Source: an uncultured Alsobacter sp. (GTDB lineage Bacteria > Pseudomonadota > Alphaproteobacteria > Rhizobiales > Beijerinckiaceae). From it: a stretch of 64,000 bases of DNA. The number at the start of each line of letters is the position of its first letter. The stretch's first letter is position 1. Below, piece after piece: positions 58,166 to 64,000 of this stretch. A program made the position numbers and the translations under genes. A model generated the notes under the pieces. It saw only the letters and a program-made list of their open reading frames with translations, ran no database searches and had not been told where the DNA came from. Location of the stretch: the NCBI RefSeq assembly GCF_945952055.1, contig NZ_CAMFHB010000029.1, positions 1-64,000 on the forward strand. Reading direction: 5' to 3'.

Positions 58166-60229
58166 CTAGAACTCGTCCCAGGTGCCGGTGCGGCCCGCTG
58201 CCTTGGTCGCAGCCGGTGCAGCCGGGGCGGCCTTGGCAGACGCCTTGGTGGGCGTGCGCGGCTTCGCCCCGGCGAAGGCCTGCTGGGCCCGTTCGCGCAG
58301 CGCATGCGGGATCGTGGGCGTCCCGAACGTGCCCGTGCCGGAGCCGGAGACCTTGAAGGCCGCGACGAGATCGTTGAGGCGCGTGATCTGGTCGCTGAGG
58401 GAGGACGCGGAAGCCGCGCTCTCCTCGGCCAGGGCCGCGTTCTGCTGGGTCATCTCGTCCATGTGCGCGACGGCCTGGCTCATCTCGTCGATGCCGTTGG
58501 CCTGTTCGGCCGCGGCCGTCGAGATATCCGTCACCGTCGCCGTCACCTTCTGGGAGGCCTCCACGATCTTGCCGAGCGCATCGCCCGCCGAGCGGACGAG
58601 TTGCACGCCCTGGCCGACCTCGGACACGGACGCGTTGATCAGCGCCGTGATCTCCTTGGCCGCTTCCGACGAGCGCTGTGCCAGCGTGCGGACTTCCGAC
58701 GCCACCACCGCGAAGCCCTTGCCGGCATCGCCGGCGCGGGCCGCTTCGACCGCGGCGTTGAGGGCCAGCAGGTTGGTCTGGAACGCGATCTCGTCGATCA
58801 CGCCGGTGATGTCGGAGATCTTCTGGCTGGCGCTCTCGATGCGCGACATGGCGTCGACCGCCTTGGTCGCGATCGATCCGCCCTCGCGCGCGACCGCCAT
58901 GGCCTGCTCGGCGAGGTCGACGGCATTGCGCGAGGACGCCGCCGAGGCCTTGACCGAGGCCGCGAGCTCCTCGGTCGTGGCGGCGGTCTCCTCGAGCGAG
59001 GAGGCCTGCTGCTCGGTGCGCGAGGAGAGGTCGTTGGCGCCGGTGTTGATCTCGCCGGCGGCGGCGCTCACCTCGCGGGCCGTGCCCTGGATCGTCGTGA
59101 CGGTCACCGACAGGCGGTCGATGGTCTCGTTGAGGGCTTCCTTGAGCTCGCCGAAGCGGCCGCGGTAGCTGGTTTGCACCGACCGGGTGAGGTCGCCCTG
59201 GGCGAGCGAGCCGAGCACCTCGGCGAACTCGCCGGTGGCGGCGTCGACCACCTGGTTGATCTCGTTGATGCCGGCGACGAGCTTGCTCATCTCCGGATCG
59301 TCAGTGGCGACCTGCAGGCGTGCCGAGAAGTCGCCGTCGGCGGCACGCCGGACGACCTCGCCGACCTCGCCCACCACCTCGACCATGGACTGGGCACGGC
59401 GCAGGCGTTCGGCGGCGACCTTCTTCTCTTCTTCCTCGAGCGCCTTCACCCGAATGGCGTTTTCCTTGAAGACCTGGACGGCGCCGGCCATTTGGCCGAT
59501 TTCGTCCGTCCGGTCGGCGTTCGGGATGGTGGTCTGCAGTTCACCGCCCGAGAGACGCCGCATGGCGTCCGTCAGGGCGGCGATCGGGGACACGGCGCGG
59601 GCCTGGACGACCCAGAAGGCGAGGAGCCCCATCAGGATCGAGGCCGCAATCGCAATGTAGTTCACGATGCTGGAGACCAGCATGGCGCCATCGATGCGGT
59701 CGAACTCGGCCAGCAGGTTGCGCCTGTTGTACTCGACGATGTCCGCCAGCCGCTTCGTGGCCGCGGCAGCGAGCGGGGCGGCGCCGACGAGAGCCTTTTC
59801 GGCTTCCTCCTTGCGCCCGGCCTTGTCCGCTTCCCCCGCAGCCCTCGTTGCGGCCACGTAGGCGCGCCAATCCTTGACCATGGCGTCGAACAGCGCGCGC
59901 TCTTCCTGTCCGCTCACGCCCGTGCGGTCATAGTCCGCGATGGCGGCGTCAGTGGCTTCGAGCGCGAGCCGGGCCTCATCGATGCCCTTGCTCTTGGCCT
60001 CGGGTATGTCGGAGAGGATCGCGCGGTTCATCTTGGCCCGGACGTCGCCGGCCATGAACTTGATGTCGCTCAGCCTGATGATGGAGGGGGTCCAGTTGTC
60101 CGTCACCTCCGCTTGCCGGGCCTTCACAACGCTTTGGCTATAAAGCCCTACGCCGGCCTGGGTCATGCCAAGTGTCACAAGCGCAGCGACGATCATGTAG
60201 AGAACACTGCGCAGCGATAGCTTCGACAT
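58166..60229 (-). CDS. Methyl-accepting chemotaxis protein with CheR/CheB tether
   Basis: The product (687 residues) has a helix at about 9-30, a four-helix-bundle periplasmic sensor (about 31-188), a second helix at about 190-210 and a HAMP region. A second HAMP-like segment comes later (about 280-330). The signalling tip motif is [21 protein letters not shown] (about 500). The C-terminus is a flexible Ala/Pro/Lys-rich linker ending in TWDEF, the WxxF pentapeptide that tethers CheR and CheB. ATG 60229 follows a GGGG ribosome-binding site. The ligand is unknown. Confidence 0.93.
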   Translation of the reverse strand: MSKLSLRSVLYMIVAALVTLGMTQAGVGLYSQSVVKARQAEVTDNWTPSIIRLSDIKFMAGDVRAKMNRAILSDIPEAKSKGIDEARLALEATDAAIADYDRTGVSGQEERALFDAMVKDWRAYVAATRAAGEADKAGRKEEAEKALVGAAPLAAAATKRLADIVEYNRRNLLAEFDRIDGAMLVSSIVNYIAIAASILMGLLAFWVVQARAVSPIAALTDAMRRLSGGELQTTIPNADRTDEIGQMAGAVQVFKENAIRVKALEEEEKKVAAERLRRAQSMVEVVGEVGEVVRRAADGDFSARLQVATDDPEMSKLVAGINEINQVVDAATGEFAEVLGSLAQGDLTRSVQTSYRGRFGELKEALNETIDRLSVTVTTIQGTAREVSAAAGEINTGANDLSSRTEQQASSLEETAATTEELAASVKASAASSRNAVDLAEQAMAVAREGGSIATKAVDAMSRIESASQKISDITGVIDEIAFQTNLLALNAAVEAARAGDAGKGFAVVASEVRTLAQRSSEAAKEITALINASVSEVGQGVQLVRSAGDALGKIVEASQKVTATVTDISTAAAEQANGIDEMSQAVAHMDEMTQQNAALAEESAASASSLSDQITRLNDLVAAFKVSGSGTGTFGTPTIPHALRERAQQAFAGAKPRTPTKASAKAAPAAPAATKAAGRTGTWDEF

Positions 60230-60968
60230 AGAGTTTTTCCCCTTTTGCGGGACGCGCCGAGACGGGCGTTCTGCCAGCGCGGCCCCGACTGTGCTTCTTC
60301 CGTCTCGTCCGATCTTCGATTCAGGACCCACGCACTGAATTACGACGCTACAGCTTAAGGTTTGGTTTTTTGCTATTTGTTCGCAAAACTGGGTGGTCCG
60401 ATCGATTTTGACCCCGGGGACGGCTATGCGGCATTCGGGCCGAGCAGGACGCCTCGCCATCCACGCGCTGCGCCAGGCTTGCTTCGGCTGGGCAGGGGAT
60501 GGCCATGGTGGTGGTCAGGGCGTGCTACGACGCGCCGGAAATGCCGATCTGGAAAAGGCGCCGCCTATGCGCAGCGCCTGGACGACGGCATCCGCCCAGG
60601 TCGGAAGGGGTCGAACAGCTTATCCCCGATCCGATGCAGCACCCGCAGGGTGGGCCCGGCGTGGAGACGCGGCAAGGTCGGCGGGGTCCAGGGGCGGGTT
60701 CACGACGAGGGGCGCGGCCGTGACAGCATCGAGCCCCGCTCGACCGTGGCGAGCGGGAGGCGCGCGCTCGCGAGGGCCGCATGCCCGGGGTGCTCGCGCG
60801 CCGTATGCCAGTCGCCGCGATGCACGGCTGGCCAAACGAACGAGGCGCCGTCCCAGGGGGACGACGCCTCATGCCCAACCGGGCCGGGTCGACACTGCTT
60901 CGGGGGGCGAAAGCAGATCTTGCGGAGGCGCGAGGAGGGCGCGCGCCTGTCCGGTCAGGTATTCCGCC
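60230..60968. other. Long region without a clear gene
   Basis: Several frames are open here on both strands but none shows a family motif, a good ribosome-binding site or normal amino-acid composition. The MCP promoter should lie at about 60230-60400. A hairpin occurs at 60842-60870. On the minus strand, at about 60560-60720, two adjoining frames read like halves of a broken gene (see rejected list). Confidence 0.4.
60842..60870 (-). terminator. Hairpin after the KGG gene
   Basis: GAGGCG (60842-60847) pairs with CGCCTC (60865-60870), and GTCCC pairs with GGGAC inside. It lies about 100 bases past the KGG-gene stop. Confidence 0.45.
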
Positions 60969-61244
60969 TCAGGAGTTCTGGCCGTTGTTGCGGCGGCTGT
61001 GAGAGGCTTCACCGCCCTTGCGGCCTGCCTCGGCAGCGAGTTTGGGATCGCGGGAGAAGCTGCGTGCTTCGGGGGCCACGCTACGGCCACCCTTGCGGCC
61101 TGCCTCGGCAGCCAGCTTCGGATCGCGCGAGAAGCTGCGCTTCTCGTTGGGGACGCTTTCTCCTCCCTTGCGGGCAATGTCGCGCTGCTTGTTCTGGTCC
61201 ATCGAAGCGAAGCCCCGGTTCGACCGCTGCTGCTTGTCTGGCAT
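60969..61244 (-). CDS. KGG-repeat (GsiB/YciG-type) stress protein
   Basis: The small hydrophilic protein (91 residues) has three KGG motifs. One follows QRDIARKGG, and two are in identical copies of SRDPKLAAEAGRKGG. This is the bacterial KGG repeat of GsiB-like, LEA-related desiccation and starvation proteins. Of two close ATGs (61250 and 61244) the second has AGGAG at normal spacing. An exact EcfG promoter lies at 61280-61304. Confidence 0.92.
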   Translation of the reverse strand: MPDKQQRSNRGFASMDQNKQRDIARKGGESVPNEKRSFSRDPKLAAEAGRKGGRSVAPEARSFSRDPKLAAEAGRKGGEASHSRRNNGQNS

Positions 61245-61279
61245 ATGCATGACTCCTTGGGTGCGAATTCCGGACCTTC

Positions 61280-61304
61280 AACGCGTCAGCGGGGGCTTGG
61301 TTCC
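61280..61304 (-). promoter_or_regulatory. EcfG-type promoter, KGG gene
   Basis: Minus-strand GGAAC (complement of 61300-61304), 16 bases, CGTT (complement of 61280-61283), 35 bases before ATG 61244. Confidence 0.88.
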
Positions 61305-61466
61305 ATCGCTTCAGCGTGACCGAGGCAGATTTTTTGTCGCAGCCGTTTGGGCCTGTGCCGGCACCGTTTCCGCTGATGTCGGAGGAAACCAAGCTCGCGC
61401 ATGGAACGTTTGCTGCCCATGCCGGTGCGAGCAGTCCTGCGAAGCCGGTCCAGACAGGAGCACAGC

Positions 61467-61733
61467 ATGAAAAAGTTTCTGGCGATGTCGGCGGTGGCCT
61501 TGGCGCTCGGTGCCTGCGGTCAGACGGAAGCTGGCGACCGGGCCCTCGGCGGCGCTGCGATTGGCGGTGCGACCGGCGCGGTGGTGGGCGGCCTCGCGAC
61601 GGGACGGCCCGGCGGAGCGCTCGCCGGTGCGGCGATCGGCGCGGCCGGCGGCGCGGTGGTCGGCGCGGCCACGACCCCCAATCGGCAGTGCTACTATGAC
61701 GCCTACGGCCGTCGTCTCTGCGACTACTACTGA
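61467..61733 (+). CDS. Glycine-zipper lipoprotein, 88 residues
   Basis: ATG 61467 has CAGGAG upstream. The lipobox is LGAC (acylated cysteine at residue 18). The mature part carries a glycine-zipper double helix (GGAAIGGATGAVVGGLATG, then GGALAGAAIGAAGGAVVGA) and ends in CYYDAYGRRLCDYY. Such proteins lie in or under the outer membrane. It is flanked by stress genes but lacks an exact EcfG promoter of its own. Confidence 0.85.
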   Translation: MKKFLAMSAVALALGACGQTEAGDRALGGAAIGGATGAVVGGLATGRPGGALAGAAIGAAGGAVVGAATTPNRQCYYDAYGRRLCDYY

Positions 61734-61754
61734 TCCGGAGTCCGGAACGGGACA

Positions 61755-61782
61755 GGGGCCGGCCGTTTGGCCGGCCCCTTTT
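61755..61782 (+). terminator. Rho-independent terminator
   Basis: GGGGCCGGCC (61755-61764) pairs perfectly with GGCCGGCCCC (61769-61778) and is followed by TTTT. It ends the glycine-zipper lipoprotein gene. Confidence 0.93.
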
Positions 61783-61795
61783 CGTTGAGCGGTGG

Positions 61796-62365
61796 TCACC
61801 GAGACGTCGTCTTCTTGTTCTGGCCGCGCGCCAAGTCCTGCACGTGCTGCAGATGCTTCTGGAGCGTGGGCAGCGTGTTGGACGCGAACTGCTTGAGAGG
61901 CGCGTTGTCGCCGTTGCTGGCGTACGACTGGAACAGCTGCACCGCCTCCTGATGCGCCTTCACCTGCGCCTGCACGTACTCCACGTCGACATTGCTGGAC
62001 TTGCTCATCCGGTCGAGCATGGCCTGGTGCTGCTTGTCTTCGGCCGGCGCCGGCATGGTGATGCTGGCCTGCCGCAGCGCGGCCTGCATGTCCTGGCCGG
62101 CCTTGGTGTGGTCGTCGATCATCTGCTGCGCGAAGGCCTTCACGTCGTCGCCCTTGGCTTTCTGCAGGGCGATCTTGCTGGACTCGATCTCGAACTGGTT
62201 GGAGAGCGCGGCCGTGCGCACGAACGTGTCCGTGTTCATGGCGGAGCCGGGCTTGGCATTGCTCATGGCGGGAGCGGCGGACTGGGCCGCGGCCGGCAGG
62301 ATCGTCGCGGCGGTGCAGGCGAGGGCGACGGCCGTGGCGAACGTGGCGAGGCGGATGGCTGTCAT
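61796..62365 (-). CDS. DUF4142 periplasmic ferritin-like protein
   Basis: The product (189 residues) has a signal peptide (cleavage near AAAQ, residue 28) and a DUF4142 helical domain. Conserved parts are TFVRTAALSNQFEIESSKIALQKAKGDDVKAFAQQMIDDHTKAG (about 47-90) and VQLFQSYASNGDN (about 147-159). The family appears in stress regulons. A near-match to the EcfG promoter is at 62414-62438 (AGTT in the -10). Confidence 0.88.
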   Translation of the reverse strand: MTAIRLATFATAVALACTAATILPAAAQSAAPAMSNAKPGSAMNTDTFVRTAALSNQFEIESSKIALQKAKGDDVKAFAQQMIDDHTKAGQDMQAALRQASITMPAPAEDKQHQAMLDRMSKSSNVDVEYVQAQVKAHQEAVQLFQSYASNGDNAPLKQFASNTLPTLQKHLQHVQDLARGQNKKTTSR

Positions 62366-62413
62366 CGGGAGCTCCTGGGCTGTCTGGCGGGGAATGGCCC
62401 CGCGGGCTCGCCC

Positions 62414-62438
62414 AACTCACCGCGAACACGCCGGTTCC
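62414..62438 (-). promoter_or_regulatory. Near-consensus EcfG-type site, DUF4142 gene
   Basis: Minus-strand GGAAC (complement of 62434-62438), 16 bases, AGTT instead of CGTT (complement of 62414-62417), 48 bases before ATG 62365. Confidence 0.5.
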
Positions 62439-62452
62439 GGCCTCAATGACCA

Positions 62453-62483
62453 GACGGCCGGCTGGGGGTGCCAGCCGGCCGTC
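62453..62483 (-). terminator. Hairpin after the DUF892 gene
   Basis: A perfect 13-bp stem (62453-62465 with 62471-62483) lies 44 bases past the DUF892 stop at 62528. No T-run is seen. Confidence 0.6.
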
Positions 62484-62527
62484 GAGATGGTCTTGCCAGA
62501 CAGGGTCAGGCGATCACGGCGAGGACG

Positions 62528-63019
62528 TCAGGAGCTCGCGTCCTCGTTGATGTCGCCCTCGGCGATCTCGGTGAGGAGCCTGTCGGCGTTCTTCTCTTCC
62601 TCGAGGTTCTGTTCGAGCAGATCGATCGCATCGTCCATCTCGAGCTGCTCGGCCCACGCGATCAGCGTGCCGTAGCGCGAGATCTCGTAATGCTCGACGG
62701 CCTGCGCGGCGGCCAGGATGCCGGCGTCGCGAACCTCTTCGTCGGTGATCTCGGCTGCGAGGCCGTTGGCTTCCTTGATGATGCCCTCGATGGCGTCGCA
62801 ACGCTCGCCCTTGGCAGGCACGTTGCACATCTGGAAGACCTGCTCCAGGCGCTGAACCTGGCCACGCGTCTCCTCGAGATGCTGCTGGAAGGCTTCGCGG
62901 AGATCTTCCGACTTGGCCTGCTCAGCCATCTTCGGCAAGGCCTTCAAGATCTGGTTCTCGGCGTAGTAGATGTCGCTCAAAGTGTGGACGAAAAGGTCCT
63001 GCAGCGAGTTGACCGCCAT
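62528..63019 (-). CDS. DUF892 (YciE/YciF-type) ferritin-like protein
   Basis: The product (163 residues) is a typical full-length DUF892 protein. MAVNSLQDLFVHTLSDIYYAENQILKALPKM at the start is followed by FQQHLEETRGQVQRLEQVF (about 44-62), EITDEEVRDAGILAAAQAVEHYEISRYGTLIAWA (about 90-123) and a C-terminal LEEEKNAD. The Glu/His residues of the four helices form the presumed di-iron site. An exact EcfG promoter is 35 bases upstream. It is closer to the family consensus than the DUF892 gene at 26111. Confidence 0.93.
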   Translation of the reverse strand: MAVNSLQDLFVHTLSDIYYAENQILKALPKMAEQAKSEDLREAFQQHLEETRGQVQRLEQVFQMCNVPAKGERCDAIEGIIKEANGLAAEITDEEVRDAGILAAAQAVEHYEISRYGTLIAWAEQLEMDDAIDLLEQNLEEEKNADRLLTEIAEGDINEDASS

Positions 63020-63053
63020 GGCACGCTCCTTGGTTCTGCCGGGGTGCCGATGG

Positions 63054-63079
63054 AACGCAGGCCCGCTCGTCTTGGTTCC
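63054..63079 (-). promoter_or_regulatory. EcfG-type promoter, second DUF892 gene
   Basis: Minus-strand GGAAC (complement of 63075-63079), 17 bases, CGTT (complement of 63054-63057). Confidence 0.85.
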
Positions 63080-63130
63080 TGCTTGGACAAGGCCGGCTCG
63101 CTGCGAGCCGGCGACGCGGGAGACACGCTC

Positions 63131-63547
63131 ATGCGTCAGGCCTTCAACCAGTTCGCGACCGCCACGGCCCGCCTCGCGGGCCACCCCTTCACGTTCCTCT
63201 TCGCCTGCGTGGCGATCCTGGTCTGGGCTCTCTCGGGCCCACCGCTCCATTACTCGGAGGACTGGCAGCTTACGGTGAACACCGCGACGACGATCGTCAC
63301 CTTCCTGATGGTGTTCCTGATCCAGAACAGCCAGAATCGGGAGAGCTGCTCGGTCCAGATCAAGCTCGACGAGCTCATCCGCGCCACGCACGAGGCCCGC
63401 AATTCCCTGCTCGACCTCGAAAACCTGAGCGAGGAGGAGTTGGCCGCGGTTCTCGACCGCTATCGCGAGATCGCGAAATCGGAGAGGGCGGCCGGCCCCG
63501 TCACGCAGCCCAAGCGGACGCTGCAGGCCTCGGAGAACGCCCGATGA
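63131..63547 (+). CDS. Low-affinity iron permease-like membrane protein
   Basis: The product (138 residues) has two transmembrane helices (about 15-33 and 45-64). The family signature follows: FLIQNSQNRESCSVQIKLDELI (about 61-82) and ATHEARNSLLDLENLSEEEL. This is PF04120, named for a yeast iron transporter; bacterial members are half the size and their transport role is doubtful. ATG 63131 has GGGAG upstream. It overlaps the next gene by four bases (ATGA). Confidence 0.87.
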   Translation: MRQAFNQFATATARLAGHPFTFLFACVAILVWALSGPPLHYSEDWQLTVNTATTIVTFLMVFLIQNSQNRESCSVQIKLDELIRATHEARNSLLDLENLSEEELAAVLDRYREIAKSERAAGPVTQPKRTLQASENAR

Positions 63548-63717
63548 GCGGACCGCGCGACGAACCCATCCGTCCTCACCCGGACTACGGCCCGGATCCG
63601 GACTACGTGCCCGTGCCGCTGGACCAGCCTTTCGACGACGGCGTGCCGCCGCCGCGGGAGCCGGAACCGGCGGAAGAGCAGCCCGAATCCCGCGCCTCTA
63701 CACGGAAACGTGCTTGA
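63544..63717 (+). CDS. Small acidic proline-rich protein, 57 residues
   Basis: ATG 63544 overlaps the upstream stop (ATGA), so it is translationally coupled to the iron-permease-like gene. The product is rich in P, D and E (PDYGPDPDYVPVPLDQPFDDG) with a short basic end (STRKRA). It has no membrane segment and no recognisable family. Confidence 0.6.
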   Translation: MSGPRDEPIRPHPDYGPDPDYVPVPLDQPFDDGVPPPREPEPAEEQPESRASTRKRA

Positions 63718-63733
63718 CAATCCGGTGGAGTCG

Positions 63734-63758
63734 GGAACGGCGCCCAAGGCTCTGCGTT
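63734..63758 (+). promoter_or_regulatory. EcfG-type promoter, gene at the right edge
   Basis: GGAAC (63734-63738), 16 bases, CGTT (63755-63758), 49 bases before ATG 63808. Confidence 0.82.
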
Positions 63759-63807
63759 GAGTTGGCAGAACGAACCTGGAGTGACCTGCTCAGGACAGGA
63801 GAGCCTC

Positions 63808-64000
63808 ATGGCCCGATCCAGCGTGCTGCCGTCCCTTGCCCTCGCCGTTGCGATGGGCTCGCTTTTTGCCCCTCCGGTCTTCGGCCTCATGGGCCTGTCG
63901 GCCAAGTCCGCCCCGCGCGAGAGCGCGCTCGTCATCGAGCGTGAGGATCCCGCGGCGCTGGCCGCTTTGTCCGCACCGTTCTCCCGCCGGGCCCGCCAGG
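63808..64000 (+). CDS. Secreted hypothetical protein, 3' end outside window
   Basis: ATG 63808 follows AGGAGAG at good spacing. The 64 visible residues start with a signal-peptide-like segment (SVLPSLALAVAMGSLFAPPVFG). A mature part with SAPRESALVIEREDPAALAAL follows. The frame is open to the edge. An exact EcfG promoter precedes it. The family is not recognisable from the part seen. Confidence 0.65.
   Translation, partial: MARSSVLPSLALAVAMGSLFAPPVFGLMGLSAKSAPRESALVIEREDPAALAALSAPFSRRARQ

Noticed and set aside
60560..60720. Possible broken gene on the minus strand, where APLVVNPPLDPADL in one frame adjoins PRLHAGPTLRVLHRIGDKLF in the next
   Set aside because: The text looks protein-like across a frame change, but I recognise no family and cannot tell a pseudogene from chance without a database search.
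61018..61150. Direct repeats of about 60 bases as a possible CRISPR or operator array
   Set aside because: They are the coding copies of the KGG repeat in the gene at 60969-61244.
60393..61319. 308-codon + strand open frame
   Set aside because: It overlaps the KGG gene and its promoter on the other strand, has no ribosome-binding site and has low-complexity composition.

Overview
The window is GC-rich DNA from an alphaproteobacterium, most likely of the order Hyphomicrobiales (Rhizobiales). Support comes from a complete PhyR-NepR-EcfG general stress response (GSR) locus, the alphaproteobacterial families DUF2794 and DUF2849, an HWE histidine kinase, an Omp25/31-type porin and a solo Ku protein. 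No rRNA, tRNA, CRISPR array, integrase or insertion sequence was found. The genus cannot be fixed from the sequence.

Layout. Positions 1-15477 hold two giant type V autotransporters in tandem. The first is cut by the left edge and contains a perfect 300-bp tandem repeat. The second follows an AT-rich, strongly dyad-symmetric promoter region. Positions 15532-19301 hold an EmrAB-type efflux pair divergent from a TetR regulator, with two identical operators exactly 60 bp apart. Positions 19337-22331 hold a copper-related set (CopC-CopD fusion, YcnI, DUF2946-like protein, small membrane protein). Positions 22704-31040 hold a UlaG-like hydrolase, a GH3 glucosidase, a DUF892 ferritin-like protein, cysteine synthase, DUF2794 and HtpG, with a possible structured RNA before htpG. 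Positions 31092-35145 are a sulfate-assimilation/siroheme operon (cobA, DUF2849, cysI, cysH, DUF934). Positions 35293-36860 pair a type III polyketide synthase with an isoprenylcysteine-methyltransferase-like membrane enzyme.

From 37035 to the right edge the window is largely a stress island. It carries ecfG and nepR divergent from phyR, small envelope proteins, a hybrid sensor kinase, a response regulator, a porin, Ku, an HWE kinase, GH1-like and GH2 glycosidases, a PRC-barrel protein, an SDR oxidoreductase, a glycosyltransferase with UDP-galactopyranose mutase, an MCP/CheW pair, a KGG-repeat protein, a glycine-zipper lipoprotein, DUF4142 and DUF892 proteins, and a low-affinity iron permease-like protein.

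The main result is regulatory. Reading by eye, I found 16 exact matches to the EcfG-type promoter GGAAC-N16/17-CGTT, each in the right orientation just upstream of a gene. They include both sides of the phyR/nepR-ecfG intergenic region and the HWE kinase. By base composition about one match would be expected by chance in 64 kb. The sites tie otherwise unrelated small genes and carbohydrate enzymes into one probable GSR regulon, and they exposed genes of 51 to 74 codons that are easy to miss.
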